Shown: positions 33,445 to 42,811, counted from the first letter of the stretch. The stretch: 45,322 bases of DNA from CAVXFS01 sp049582805 (GCA_049582805.1 JBAUUR010000188.1:1-45322); one strand, 5' to 3'. Notes: generated from the letters alone by a model not told the origin. Made by a program: numbers and translations.

Positions 33445-36348
33445 ATGCCTTCTATCCCTATCCATGATCCGCTAGCGCCGCCGCTGTCCGATGCGACAAC
33501 CGAGACGCGCACCACCACCTGCTACATGTGCGCGTGCCGTTGCGGCATCCGCGTGCATCTGCGCAATGGCGAGATCCGCTACATCGACGGCAATCCCGAT
33601 CATCCGCTGAACGGCGGCGTGATCTGCGCCAAGGGATCAAGCGGCATCATGAAGCAGTATTCGCCGGCGCGGCTGACCAAGCCGTTGCGGCGCAAGCCGG
33701 GTACCGAGCGCGGTGCGGGCGAGTTCGAGGAGATCAGCTGGGATGAGACGTTTTCGCTGCTGGCCGAGCGGCTGGCGAAGATACGCGCCACCGATCCGAA
33801 GAAGTTCGCGCTGTTCACCGGGCGCGACCAGATGCAGGCGCTGACCGGCATGTTCGCGCGTCAGTTCGGCACGCCCAATTACGCGGCGCACGGCGGCTTC
33901 TGCTCGGTGAACATGGCGGCCGGGATGATCTACACCATCGGCGGTTCGTTCTGGGAATTCGGCGGGCCGGACCTGGAGCGCGCCAGACTGTTCGTGATGA
34001 TAGGCACGGCGGAAGATCACCATTCCAACCCGCTCAAGATCGCCATCTCGAAATTCAAGCGCGAGGGCGGCCGCTTCATTTCGATCAACCCGGTGCGCAC
34101 CGGCTACTCCGCGATCGCCGACGAGTGGGTGCCGATCCGCCCCGGCACCGACGGCGCTCTGCTGCTGGCGCTGATCCACGAACTCATCGCGCTGGGCCTG
34201 TACGACCGCGACTTCCTGGTGCGCTACACCAATTCCGGCCAGTTGGTGAATCTCGATGATCTGCACGACGAGTTCGGCATGTTTGTGCGCACCGAGGTGC
34301 CGCAGGAAGAAGGTTGTTACGACCCGCAGAACAAGCTGTGGTGGGACCGCAATACCAACAGGCCGGTGATCACCCATAGCGAAGGCGCCGACCCCTATCT
34401 GTTCGGTGACTTCAGGCTTTCCGACGGCACGCCGGTCAAGCCGGCCTTCCAGTTGCTGCACGAGCGCGTGCAGGATTACACGCCGGAATGGGCCAGCCAG
34501 ATCACCGGCATCGCGGCGGAAACCATCCGCCGTCTCGCGCACGAGATGGGCATCACCGCGCGCGACCAGAAAATCGAACTGCCGATCGCGTGGACCGATT
34601 CTTGGGGCAAGGAGCATGACACGGTCACCGGCAACCCGGTGGCATTCCATGCGATGCGCGGACTGGCGGCGCACTCCAACGGCTTCCAGACGATACGCGC
34701 GCTGTCGATCCTGATGACGCTGCTCGGCACCATCGACCGCCCCGGCGGCTTCCGCCACAAGGCGCCGTTCCCGCGCCCGATCCCGCCCTGCGCGCGCACG
34801 CCGAACGATCCGCGCGCGGTGCAGCCCAACCATCCGCTCGACGGCATGCCGCTGGGCTGGCCATCCGACCCGGACGATCTGTTCGTCAACGACGACGGCA
34901 GCCCGGTGCGCATCGACAAGGCGTTCTCGTGGGAACATCCGCTGTCGGTGCACGGCCTGATGCACAACGTCATCACCAACGCCTGGCGCGGCGACCCCTA
35001 CCCGATCGACACGCTGCTGATCTTCATGGCCAACATGTCGTGGAACTCGACCATGAACACCTCCGAAGTGCGCAACATGCTCAACGACAAGAAGGAGGAT
35101 GGCGAATACAAGATCCCCTTCATCGTGGTGTGTGATGCGTTCCATTCGGAGATGACGGCGTTCGCGGATTTGATATTGCCGGACACTACTTACCTTGAGC
35201 GCCACGATGTGATGTCGATGCTGGACCGCCCGATCTCGGAATTCGACGGGCCGGTGGATGCGGTGCGCATCCCGATCATGCCGCCGACCGGTGAGTGCAA
35301 GCCGTTCCAGGAGGTGCTGATCGAGCTTGGCACGCGGCTGAAGCTGCCGGCGTTCGTGACCAAGGAAGGCGTGCGCAAGTTTCGCGACTATCCGGATTTC
35401 ATCGTCAATTATGAGACTGCGCCCGGCTCCGGCATCGGCTTCCTCGCCGGCTGGCGCGGCAAGGGCGGCGAGAAATTCCTGCAAGGCGAGCCCAATCCTA
35501 AACAGTGGGAAATGTATGCGCAGAACAACTGCGTGTACCACTACAGATTGCCACGCTCCTACCAGTACATGCGCAACTGGAACAAGGGCTACCTGGAATG
35601 GTCACAGCGCAACCACATCACGCGCTATGCCGAGCCGATATTGATCCATGTGTATTCTGAGGTGCTGCAGAAGTTTCGGCTGGCGGCGCAGGGGCGCGGG
35701 ATCACGCGGAAACCGCCGGCGAATCTGGCCAAGCGCATCGAGACTTATTTTGATCCGCTGCCGTTCTTCTACGAACCGCTGGAAGTGCAGACAAGCGACA
35801 AGTTCAAGTATCCGCTCGCGGCGGTGACGCAGCGGCCGATGGCGATGTACCACTCGTGGGATTCGCAGAATGCGTGGCTGCGGCAGATCCATACGCACAA
35901 TTATCTGCATGTGAATCCGCTGACGGCGAAGGCAGCGGGGATTGCGGATGATGACTGGGTTTGGGTCGAATCGCAATGGGGCAAGGTGCGCTGCATGGCG
36001 CGTTACAGCGAGGCAGTTGAACCGGGCACGGTGTGGACCTGGAATGCGATCGGCAAGGCCGCCGGCGCATGGAACCTGACGCCGCAGGCGAACGAATCGC
36101 AGAAGGGTTTCCTGCTCAACCACCTGATCTCGGAGGAACTGCCCGCCAATCTGGCTGGACAACGTCTTTCCAATTCTGACCCCGTCACCGGACAGGCGGC
36201 GTGGTACGACGTGCGCGTGCGCATCTACAAGGCGGAAGCCGACGAGCCGCAACAGACTTCGCCGCAGTTCGCACCGTACAACCCGGTGCCGGGGATGAGC
36301 AAGCGGCCGGACTGGCTGGCTTATTTCGGCGGCAAGAGGAAAAACTGA
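33445..36348 (+). CDS. soeA: Sulfite dehydrogenase (quinone), molybdopterin subunit SoeA
   Basis: 967 aa, complex-iron-sulfur molybdoenzyme without a Tat signal, so cytoplasmic, as SoeA is. The 4Fe-4S site has C26-x2-C29-x3-C33 and C61 (GVICAKG). The Mo-bisPGD domains follow (NPVRTGYSAIADEW; AIAWTDSWGKEH-like; FADLILPDTTYLER; SQNAWLRQIHTHNYLHVNP). It oxidises sulfite to sulfate and hands electrons to SoeB, then SoeC and the quinone pool. First gene of soeABC-tauE. Start ATG 33445. It could instead be a tetrathionate or polysulfide reductase-type CISM enzyme; the sulfur context makes SoeA the best call. Confidence 0.88.
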   Translation: MPSIPIHDPLAPPLSDATTETRTTTCYMCACRCGIRVHLRNGEIRYIDGNPDHPLNGGVICAKGSSGIMKQYSPARLTKPLRRKPGTERGAGEFEEISWDETFSLLAERLAKIRATDPKKFALFTGRDQMQALTGMFARQFGTPNYAAHGGFCSVNMAAGMIYTIGGSFWEFGGPDLERARLFVMIGTAEDHHSNPLKIAISKFKREGGRFISINPVRTGYSAIADEWVPIRPGTDGALLLALIHELIALGLYDRDFLVRYTNSGQLVNLDDLHDEFGMFVRTEVPQEEGCYDPQNKLWWDRNTNRPVITHSEGADPYLFGDFRLSDGTPVKPAFQLLHERVQDYTPEWASQITGIAAETIRRLAHEMGITARDQKIELPIAWTDSWGKEHDTVTGNPVAFHAMRGLAAHSNGFQTIRALSILMTLLGTIDRPGGFRHKAPFPRPIPPCARTPNDPRAVQPNHPLDGMPLGWPSDPDDLFVNDDGSPVRIDKAFSWEHPLSVHGLMHNVITNAWRGDPYPIDTLLIFMANMSWNSTMNTSEVRNMLNDKKEDGEYKIPFIVVCDAFHSEMTAFADLILPDTTYLERHDVMSMLDRPISEFDGPVDAVRIPIMPPTGECKPFQEVLIELGTRLKLPAFVTKEGVRKFRDYPDFIVNYETAPGSGIGFLAGWRGKGGEKFLQGEPNPKQWEMYAQNNCVYHYRLPRSYQYMRNWNKGYLEWSQRNHITRYAEPILIHVYSEVLQKFRLAAQGRGITRKPPANLAKRIETYFDPLPFFYEPLEVQTSDKFKYPLAAVTQRPMAMYHSWDSQNAWLRQIHTHNYLHVNPLTAKAAGIADDDWVWVESQWGKVRCMARYSEAVEPGTVWTWNAIGKAAGAWNLTPQANESQKGFLLNHLISEELPANLAGQRLSNSDPVTGQAAWYDVRVRIYKAEADEPQQTSPQFAPYNPVPGMSKRPDWLAYFGGKRKN

Positions 36349-36365
36349 CATGTCCATAACAACCT

Positions 36366-36514
36366 GTAGGTCGGGCTATGCCCGACATCTCAATCCGGCG
36401 GCCATAGCCCGCCCCACGGCTTATTCCAGGGACGTAGGGTGGATAAAGCCGCGCAGCGGCGTATCCACCGGTCAAATGGTGGATACGCGCCTGGCGGCGC
36501 TTTATCCACCCTAC
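36366..36514. repeat. Hairpin repeats in the soeA-soeB gap
   Basis: GTAGGTCGGGCTATGCCCGA (36366-36385), then a long hairpin 36434-36514 whose arms GTAGGGTGGATAAAGC and GCTTTATCCACCCTAC pair almost end to end. The 219-bp gap thus holds a strong RNA secondary structure inside the operon. Confidence 0.8.
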
Positions 36515-36567
36515 ATGCTGAATCCGGCCGGCAGAGCCTGCCCTGCGATTTGGATAAGGGGCGCGAA

Positions 36568-37299
36568 ATGACCCAGCTCGCCCTTGTCATCGACCTCAAC
36601 GTCTGCGTCGGCTGCCATGCCTGCGTGACCAGTTGCAAGGAGTGGAACACGTCGGGCAGCGCCGGGCCATTGTGCGACGAACGTCCTTACGACGCCGATC
36701 CGACCGGCACATTTTTCAATCGCGTGCAGACCTTCGAGGTCGGACAGTTTCCCCATACCGAAACCGTGCACTTCCCCAAGTCCTGCCTGCATTGCGAAGA
36801 CCCGCCCTGCGTGCCGGTGTGTCCGACCGGGGCCTCCTACAAGCGCAAGGAAGACGGCATCGTGCTGGTGGACTACGACAAGTGCATAGGCTGCAAGTAT
36901 TGCTCCTGGGCCTGCCCATACGGCGCGCGCGAAGTGGACGAGAAACAGAAGGTGATGAAGAAATGCACGCTATGCGTGGATCGCATCTACGACATGGCAT
37001 TGCCGGAGGCTGACCGCAAACCGGCGTGCGTCATGGCCTGCCCGACCAGCGCGCGCCTGTTCGGCGACATCCACGATCCGGAATCGGAAGTGTCGCTGGC
37101 GATACGCGAAAGCGGCGGCTATGCGCTGATGCCGGAATGGGGCACGCACCCGGCCAACCACTATCTGCCGCGGCGCAAGACCCAGATCAAGATTCACAAG
37201 GACGAGCTCGAACGCGCCGGCAATCCGCTCAAGGTCGACGGCAAGCTGCCCAAGCCGAAAAAGTCGGAGCCGACGCTGGACGATGCAACATCATGGTAA
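36568..37299 (+). CDS. soeB: Sulfite dehydrogenase, Fe-S subunit SoeB
   Basis: 243 aa from ATG 36568 (AAGGGG upstream; an earlier in-frame start at 36439 would read through the repeat). Four 4Fe-4S cysteine clusters of the DmsB/NrfC type: CVGCHACVTSCKEW, CLHCEDPPCVPVCPTG, CIGCKYCSWACPYG, and CTLCVDR followed by CVMACPTS. Carries electrons from SoeA to SoeC. Confidence 0.92.
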   Translation: MTQLALVIDLNVCVGCHACVTSCKEWNTSGSAGPLCDERPYDADPTGTFFNRVQTFEVGQFPHTETVHFPKSCLHCEDPPCVPVCPTGASYKRKEDGIVLVDYDKCIGCKYCSWACPYGAREVDEKQKVMKKCTLCVDRIYDMALPEADRKPACVMACPTSARLFGDIHDPESEVSLAIRESGGYALMPEWGTHPANHYLPRRKTQIKIHKDELERAGNPLKVDGKLPKPKKSEPTLDDATSW

Positions 37300-37328
37300 G
37301 CATCTTCATAACCATAGTTGCCGGGTCA

Positions 37329-37354
37329 GCAGGTGCGAATAAATTCGCACCTGC
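37329..37354. repeat. Perfect hairpin in the soeB-soeC gap
   Basis: GCAGGTGCGAAT and ATTCGCACCTGC, 12-bp arms around AA. A related half lies near 31049. No T run follows. It may be a dispersed palindrome or an mRNA stabiliser between soeB and soeC. Confidence 0.75.
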
Positions 37355-37408
37355 CAAGGTGGGCCGATCTGTCGGGACATCAGAGCAATCAAGGATCATT
37401 TCCGAATC

Positions 37409-38386
37409 ATGAAACCTGCATTTTCGGTCATCTTGCTCACCACCCTGACAGGCGCAGGCCAGGGATTGTTTCTTGCCCTGTTCACCCAGCAATCCTATGC
37501 GCTGTTCGAATTGTTGCCGCTTCAGGGCGATCAATTTTATGGCTACGGCAGCGTGCTGGCGATGGTGCTGCTCATGGCCGGCCTGGCAGCTTCGTTCTTC
37601 CACCTCGGCCATCCCGAGCGCGCCTGGCGCACTGCGACGCAATGGCGCACTTCGTGGCTGTCGCGCGAGGTCATCGCCCTGCCCGCCTTCATCGGCATCG
37701 TGTTCCTGTATGGCAGCGCGCACCTGCTGGGCTGGAAGCCGGTGCTGATCACCTTGCCCAGCGGGCTTGCGATTGATCTCACCATTGCGCTGGGATATAT
37801 CGGCACCGCGCTGGCCTTCGTCCTGTTCGTCTGCACCGGCATGATCTACGCCTGCCTGCGTTTCCTGCGCGAATGGCACACGCCCTTGACTGTGATCAAT
37901 TTCATTTTGCTCGGCGGCGCTTCCGGTTTCACGCTCGCCGCGTTCTATGCCGCATTGATCGCGCCGTCGCAGGCCGGATTTTTCGCCGGCTGGGCGCTGA
38001 TTATCACGCTGCTCGGGCTGCTCGGCCGCAGCGCTTCATTGTTGCGCAACGCACGTTTGCGGCCGACTTCCACATTGCAAACCGCCATCGGCATCAAGCA
38101 CCCGCACATCGTGCAAAAGGCCCAGGGCGCGATGGGCGGTTCATTCAATACGCGCGAGTTTTTCCACGGCAAAAGTCCATCGTTCATGCGCACCGTCAAA
38201 CCCGCGTTTCTGCTGCTTGCGTTTGCGCTGCCGCTGTTGCTGCTCCTCTCCGGTCTGTCCCGGCCCTCCGCATGGCTGCTGGGCAGCGCCTTCATTCTGC
38301 AATACACTGGGTTGCTGGCCGAGCGCTGGTTCTTTTTCGCCGAGGCCAACCATCCGCAGAACCTGTATTACCAGACCATAGGCTGA
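37409..38386 (+). CDS. soeC: Sulfite dehydrogenase, membrane anchor SoeC
   Basis: 325 aa, DmsC/NrfD-like anchor with about eight helices (SVILLTTLTGAGQGLFLALF; VLAMVLLMAGLAASFFHLGHP with the characteristic HLGHP; LGYIGTALAFVLFVCTGMIYA; and others). Transfers electrons to quinone. A 109-bp gap with a hairpin separates it from soeB, and only 4 bp separate it from tauE. Confidence 0.9.
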   Translation: MKPAFSVILLTTLTGAGQGLFLALFTQQSYALFELLPLQGDQFYGYGSVLAMVLLMAGLAASFFHLGHPERAWRTATQWRTSWLSREVIALPAFIGIVFLYGSAHLLGWKPVLITLPSGLAIDLTIALGYIGTALAFVLFVCTGMIYACLRFLREWHTPLTVINFILLGGASGFTLAAFYAALIAPSQAGFFAGWALIITLLGLLGRSASLLRNARLRPTSTLQTAIGIKHPHIVQKAQGAMGGSFNTREFFHGKSPSFMRTVKPAFLLLAFALPLLLLLSGLSRPSAWLLGSAFILQYTGLLAERWFFFAEANHPQNLYYQTIG

Positions 38387-38390
38387 GACG

Positions 38391-39365
38391 ATGGAACAAC
38401 AAAAATTGGCAGTCAACCTGCGGAACTTGCGCCTCCTGTTCTGGCTGCTGCCCGCTGTACTGCTGCTGTCGGCGCTCCCGGCTGAAGCCGCCGGCGCCGT
38501 GGCCGCCGGCGCCGATGCCGTGGCATGGTGGGTGTGGCCGCTGGCCCTGTTCGTGGTGTGCTTTTTCCTCGGCATGATCGCAGTGCCCGCGGGCGTCGGG
38601 GGCGGCGTGCTGTTCGTGCCCATTATCGGCGGCTTCTTCCCCTTCCATCTCGACTTCGTGCGCGGCGCGGGACTGCTGGTGGCAATGGCCAGTGCGCTTG
38701 CAGCCGGTCCTTCACTGCTGAAAATCGGCATGGCCAACCTGCGCCTCGCGATGCCGCTCGCCCTCGCCGCATCGATCAGCTCCATCGGTGGTGCGATGCT
38801 GGGTCTGGCGCTGCCAGCGAACATCGTGCAAATCTCGCTCGGCATTACCATCCTCGGCATCGCCGCCTTGATGATCTCGGCCAAGAAGTCGGAATTCCCG
38901 CACGTAGCGCAACCCGACGCACTGTCCCAGGCACTGGGCATCCACGGTATATTCCGCGACGGTATCTCCGGCAAGGATATTCCCTGGCATGTCCACCGCA
39001 CACCGGCAGGACTGGTATTGTTCCTGGTGATCGGTTTCCTCGGAGGGCTGTTCGGCGTCGGCGCGGGCTGGGCCAACGTGCCGGGATTGAACCTGCTGAT
39101 GGGCGTTCCGCTCAAGGTGGCCGCAGGCACCTCCAGCATGATCCTGTCGATGGCCAGTTCTTCCGCCACATGGTATTACCTCGACAACGGCGCGATCCTG
39201 CCGATTATCGCCGTGCCCTCGGTAATCGGCATGATGATAGGAGCACGCATAGGCGCGCACCTGCTGACCATACTCAAGGCATCGGTGATCCGCAATCTGG
39301 TCATTGGCATATTGCTGTTTGCAGGAATACGCACCCTGCTCAAAGGTCTCGGTATCTGGAATTGA
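38391..39365 (+). CDS. tauE: TauE/SafE-family sulfite exporter
   Basis: 324 aa, nine to ten helices, with an AVPAGVGGGVLFVPI first-repeat motif and FLGGLFGVGAGWANVPGLNLL in the second repeat. Likely exports sulfite or an organosulfonate product and protects against excess sulfite from the sulfur pathway. Starts 4 bp after soeC. A signal-like N-terminus (AEAAGAVAAGADA) precedes the first helix. Confidence 0.85.
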   Translation: MEQQKLAVNLRNLRLLFWLLPAVLLLSALPAEAAGAVAAGADAVAWWVWPLALFVVCFFLGMIAVPAGVGGGVLFVPIIGGFFPFHLDFVRGAGLLVAMASALAAGPSLLKIGMANLRLAMPLALAASISSIGGAMLGLALPANIVQISLGITILGIAALMISAKKSEFPHVAQPDALSQALGIHGIFRDGISGKDIPWHVHRTPAGLVLFLVIGFLGGLFGVGAGWANVPGLNLLMGVPLKVAAGTSSMILSMASSSATWYYLDNGAILPIIAVPSVIGMMIGARIGAHLLTILKASVIRNLVIGILLFAGIRTLLKGLGIWN

Positions 39366-39373
39366 GGAGCGAT

Positions 39374-39784
39374 ATGGAACCCGAACGCCAAACACCTGAC
39401 GAACAGTTGCCCTACGCCACGGTGCTGCACTGGACTACGCTGTCCGGCTTCATCGTGCTGATCATCACCTTCACCGCCTACATGTTGGGCTGGTTGCCGG
39501 CGTCCGTCCCGCTGGAACAGTTGCCGCACTTGTGGAACCTGTCCACCGCCGAATACCTGAAGGCCACCGGCACGCCGACCGGCTGGAGCTGGCTGTTCAT
39601 GATGGGCAGGGGCGATTTCGCCAGCCTGCTCGGCATCGCCATCCTGTCCGGTTGCTCCATCGCCTGCATCGCGGCGATCATGCCGATCTACGCCAGGAGC
39701 AGGAACACCACCTACCTCGTGATCTGCATCCTGGAAATCGCTGTCCTGTTGCTATCGGCCTCCGGCATCTTGAGCACTCATTGA
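39374..39784 (+). CDS. Small membrane protein linked to TauE (DUF1634-like)
   Basis: 136 aa, three helices: FIVLIITFTAYMLGWLPA, LLGIAILSGCSIACIAAIMPIY and YLVICILEIAVLLLSASGIL. DUF1634 proteins often accompany TauE permeases; the assignment to this family is from context and length only. RBS GAGG before ATG 39374. Confidence 0.6.
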   Translation: MEPERQTPDEQLPYATVLHWTTLSGFIVLIITFTAYMLGWLPASVPLEQLPHLWNLSTAEYLKATGTPTGWSWLFMMGRGDFASLLGIAILSGCSIACIAAIMPIYARSRNTTYLVICILEIAVLLLSASGILSTH

Positions 39785-39793
39785 GAGGGAAAC

Positions 39794-40621
39794 ATGAGCC
39801 ATCCTTTTGAGCGCATCCTGCTGGCCACCGAGCATACCGAGTTCGACAGCGGCGCGGAACGTCTCGCCTTCGATCTGGCAAAACGCTGCAACATCCGGCT
39901 CGCTGCGGTGGTAACGGTGATCAGCAACCCGGAATATGAAGTCATTGCGCCGCAACTTGCCGAGCGCGCCGAACAGGAAGCCGCAGCCAAAATCAAAATG
40001 TTGTATAAGGCGGCAGCCGCCGCAGGCGTGCAACTCGACGTTGCTGCCCGGCGCGGGGAGGAACCTTACCGCGAGATTGTGCATGAAGCGGCCGAGCGCC
40101 AGTCCGACCTGATCATCACCCGCCGCCGCGGCAAGCGCAGCTTCTTGTCCAACCTGTTGATCGGCGAGACGGTCAGCAAGGTGGTGGGGCATGCGCCGTG
40201 CAACGTGCTGTTCGCGCCGCGCGTCGCACAGATGTGGTCTCACGGCGTGCTGGCGGCGATTGACCTTTCCATGGCCGCCGAACACATCGCCAAAGTCGCC
40301 GCAGATGTTGCCGTGCAATGCAACCTGCCACTTACCATCATCAGCGTCGTCAGCCACGATACGCCTTCCCAGCGCATGGAAGCCGAAAGAGTTGTGGCCC
40401 ATGCCACAGGCATTGCCTCCACGTCCGGCGCCAATGTGCACAGCAGTATTATCACCGGCAAATCCTTTGAGCAGATTCTGGAAACGGCCAGAACCCTGCC
40501 CGCCGATTTGATCGTCATCGGCCGGCATGGCGAAAGCAACGTCATCCACACGCCTTTCGGCGGCACCACGCAAAAGGTGGTGGGTCTGGCGAATACTCCA
40601 GTGCTGGTGGTGCGCGGCTGA
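39794..40621 (+). CDS. Universal stress protein, tandem UspA domains
   Basis: 275 aa with two Usp folds (about 1-140 and 145-275). The nucleotide-binding G-2x-G-9x-G pattern is clear in the second (GRHGESNVIHTPFGGTTQKV) and degenerate in the first (RRRGKRSFLSN). Tandem Usp proteins bind ATP. Last gene of the soe operon; a stress sensor of the sulfite pathway is only a guess. Confidence 0.85.
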   Translation: MSHPFERILLATEHTEFDSGAERLAFDLAKRCNIRLAAVVTVISNPEYEVIAPQLAERAEQEAAAKIKMLYKAAAAAGVQLDVAARRGEEPYREIVHEAAERQSDLIITRRRGKRSFLSNLLIGETVSKVVGHAPCNVLFAPRVAQMWSHGVLAAIDLSMAAEHIAKVAADVAVQCNLPLTIISVVSHDTPSQRMEAERVVAHATGIASTSGANVHSSIITGKSFEQILETARTLPADLIVIGRHGESNVIHTPFGGTTQKVVGLANTPVLVVRG

Positions 40622-40652
40622 TTTTGTGTCCGCTGCATTTTTATAACCATTG

Positions 40653-40686
40653 TGGGGTATATCCCTATACCCCATGCAGGCTATAG
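40653..40686 (+). promoter_or_regulatory. Palindromic operator upstream of tusA-dsrE2
   Basis: A perfect 9+9 bp palindrome, TGGGGTATA-tccc-TATACCCCA (40653-40674), continues into ATACCCCATGCAGGCTATAG (40667-40686), the third copy of the motif before sat and soeA. It lies 103-136 bp before tusA. Confidence 0.6.
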
Positions 40687-40788
40687 ACTGTAGCAGCCTA
40701 ATTTAACTTAATAGCAGCACATGCCGAAGGCTGATTTGGCATCAGGAATCAAACAGAAAATCAAACTGTAATTTTACGGAGAAAAAGC

Positions 40789-41016
40789 ATGAATGTAGAC
40801 AAAGAACTCGATGCGCGCGGCCTGAACTGCCCGCTGCCCATCCTGAAAACCAAGAAATCGCTGGCCGACATGGCCTCCGGGCAGGTGCTGAAGGTAACCT
40901 CCACCGACCGCGGTTCGATAAAGGACATGCAGGCGTTTTCCAACCAGACCGGAAATGAGCTGCTCTCCACTGTCGAGGAAAACGGGGAATACATCTTCCT
41001 GATGAAGAAAAAATAA
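40789..41016 (+). CDS. tusA: TusA sulfurtransferase (sulfane-sulfur carrier)
   Basis: 75 aa. The active Cys14 is in LNCPLPILKTKK (the CPxP motif). TusA takes sulfur from a rhodanese or DsrE-type partner and delivers it to cytoplasmic oxidation (Dsr or sHdr). Directly precedes dsrE2 by 24 bp. Confidence 0.92.
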   Translation: MNVDKELDARGLNCPLPILKTKKSLADMASGQVLKVTSTDRGSIKDMQAFSNQTGNELLSTVEENGEYIFLMKKK

Positions 41017-41040
41017 CCCACCGCTCAAAGGAGAAGCCTC

Positions 41041-41505
41041 ATGAAAAAAATGGCGATCATTGCCACCAAGGGTACGCTGGACATGGCTTATCCGCCGTTC
41101 ATCCTCGGCTCCACTGCCGCCGCGCTAGGCTTTGAAGTGCAGATATTTTTTACCTTCTATGGACTGCAATTGCTGCGCAAGGATCTGTCCGACGTGAAGA
41201 TCAGCCCGTTGGCCAACCCGGCGATGCCGATGCCGGTGCCGATGCCGGTATTCGTGCAGATGCTGCCCGGCATGGAGAGCATGGCGACCATGATGATGAA
41301 GGACAAGATGAAGAAAAAAGGCGTGGCCTCCCTCGAGGAACTGCGTTCCCTGTGCCTGGAAGCCGACGTCAAATTCATTGCCTGCCAGATGACCGTGGAT
41401 CTGTTCGATTTTGACAAGAGCGATTTCATCGACAACATCGAGTTCGGCGGCGCCGCGACGTTCCTGGAATTCGCCGGCGATACTGACATCTGTCTTTTTG
41501 TTTAA
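41041..41505 (+). CDS. dsrE2: DsrE2-type sulfurtransferase
   Basis: 154 aa, DsrE/peroxiredoxin-like (MAIIATKGTLDMAYPPFILG; SLCLEADVKFIACQMTVDLF). Two conserved Cys (about 106 and 119), the latter in ACQMTVD, are the sulfur sites. DsrE2 is a membrane-associated partner of TusA in sulfur oxidisers. The Met-rich loop (AMPMPVPMPVFVQML) is a known feature. Whether Dsr or sHdr genes are elsewhere is unknown. Confidence 0.88.
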   Translation: MKKMAIIATKGTLDMAYPPFILGSTAAALGFEVQIFFTFYGLQLLRKDLSDVKISPLANPAMPMPVPMPVFVQMLPGMESMATMMMKDKMKKKGVASLEELRSLCLEADVKFIACQMTVDLFDFDKSDFIDNIEFGGAATFLEFAGDTDICLFV

Positions 41506-41551
41506 CCGTTGCAGCTGATTCATAATTCACAATCAAATAAAGGGAGGTCAC

Positions 41552-42787
41552 ATGAATAAGAGAAAAATTATTGCGTCTTTACTAATCGCAGGCGGCTTGG
41601 TTTCGCCTCTGGCCCATGCCACCAACGGTTATTTCGCCGATGGCTATGGCATGAAATCCCTGGGGATGGCAGGCGTTGGAATTGCGCTGCCGCAGGATTC
41701 CCTAGCCGCCGCGACCAACCCTGCAGGCATGGCCCTGGTGGGCGACAGGGTGGATTTTGGAGTAAGCTGGTTCAAGCCGGTAAGGAATACCGAACTGACG
41801 TCTGTCATGGGACCCGTAAGCGGCACCTATGACGGCAATGGAGACAGCAATTTCTTTATTCCGGAATTTGGCTATAACCACTCCCTGGATGCGGATTCTA
41901 CGCTGGGTATTTCCGTATATGGAAACGGCGGGATGAATACCGATTACACCGATTTCAATGCGCGCACCGGCGGCCAGATGTTTGGCACCGGTAACCTGGG
42001 CGTCGATCTGACACAATTATTTATTTCTCCAACCTACGCGAGGAAAATCAATGCCGACAACGCAGTAGGAATTTCTCTCAACTTCGCCTATCAAATGTTC
42101 CAGGCTTATGGCCTGCAGAATTTCACGGGCTTGTCTTCCGACCCCGCCAATGTGAGCAATAACGGCTATGACTCTTCGAGTGGCTGGGGAGTACGCGTAG
42201 GCTGGACGGGGCAGATCACTCCGGTTGTGACCCTGGGAGCAACCTATCAAACCAAGACCAAAATGTCCAAGTTCAGCAAGTATGCCGGGCTGTTCGCCGA
42301 TCAGGGCGAATTTGACATCCCGGCCAACTATGGCATTGGCATTGCCGCCAAGGTCACCGACAGCACTACTTTAGCCGCCGATGTCCAGCAGATAGAGTAC
42401 AGTGACGTTTCTTCAATTTCCAATACCGGCAACGTGCAACTACCCTTGGGAAGCAGTGGCGGTCCCGGTTTTGGCTGGCGCAACATGACGATATTCAAGC
42501 TCGGATTGAGTCAGCAGTATAACGACCATCTGGTGATGCGCGCCGGCTTCAGCGGCGGTCGCCAGCCGATACCGACGACTGAAACCATGTTCAACGTACT
42601 GGCACCCGGAGTCATCGAGGATCACGTGACCCTGGGAGCAACCTGGACATTGGCCAACAAATCTGAATTGACTGCCGCCTACATGCATGCTTTCAAGAAC
42701 ACGGTTACCGGCGCGGGTCCGACTACCGGTTTCAATCTGGACATGTACCAGGATTCATTGGGCCTGGCCTACGGCTGGAAGATGTGA
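41552..42787 (+). CDS. FadL/OmpP1-type outer-membrane transporter
   Basis: 411 aa, signal peptide (1-23), then the FadL signature TNGYFADGYGMKSLGMAGVGIA and SLAAATNPAGMALVGDRVDFG, and a C-terminal aromatic strand ending LGLAYGWKM. A 14-strand barrel for hydrophobic compounds. The AGGGAGG RBS is strong. Ends at a good terminator. The neighbouring sulfur genes suggest, but do not prove, a role with hydrophobic sulfur or organic sulfur compounds. Confidence 0.88.
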   Translation: MNKRKIIASLLIAGGLVSPLAHATNGYFADGYGMKSLGMAGVGIALPQDSLAAATNPAGMALVGDRVDFGVSWFKPVRNTELTSVMGPVSGTYDGNGDSNFFIPEFGYNHSLDADSTLGISVYGNGGMNTDYTDFNARTGGQMFGTGNLGVDLTQLFISPTYARKINADNAVGISLNFAYQMFQAYGLQNFTGLSSDPANVSNNGYDSSSGWGVRVGWTGQITPVVTLGATYQTKTKMSKFSKYAGLFADQGEFDIPANYGIGIAAKVTDSTTLAADVQQIEYSDVSSISNTGNVQLPLGSSGGPGFGWRNMTIFKLGLSQQYNDHLVMRAGFSGGRQPIPTTETMFNVLAPGVIEDHVTLGATWTLANKSELTAAYMHAFKNTVTGAGPTTGFNLDMYQDSLGLAYGWKM

Positions 42788-42811
42788 TTCCATCCGCTTG
42801 TTGAGAGTGGA

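Noticed and set aside
33637..35541. Long open frame (634 codons) antisense to soeA
   Set aside because: A by-product of the GC-rich codon bias on the opposite strand of soeA; its translation is Arg/His-rich with no recognisable domain.
39794..40621. Considered as a sulfur-specific sensor kinase
   Set aside because: No kinase motif; the tandem Usp fold explains the sequence.
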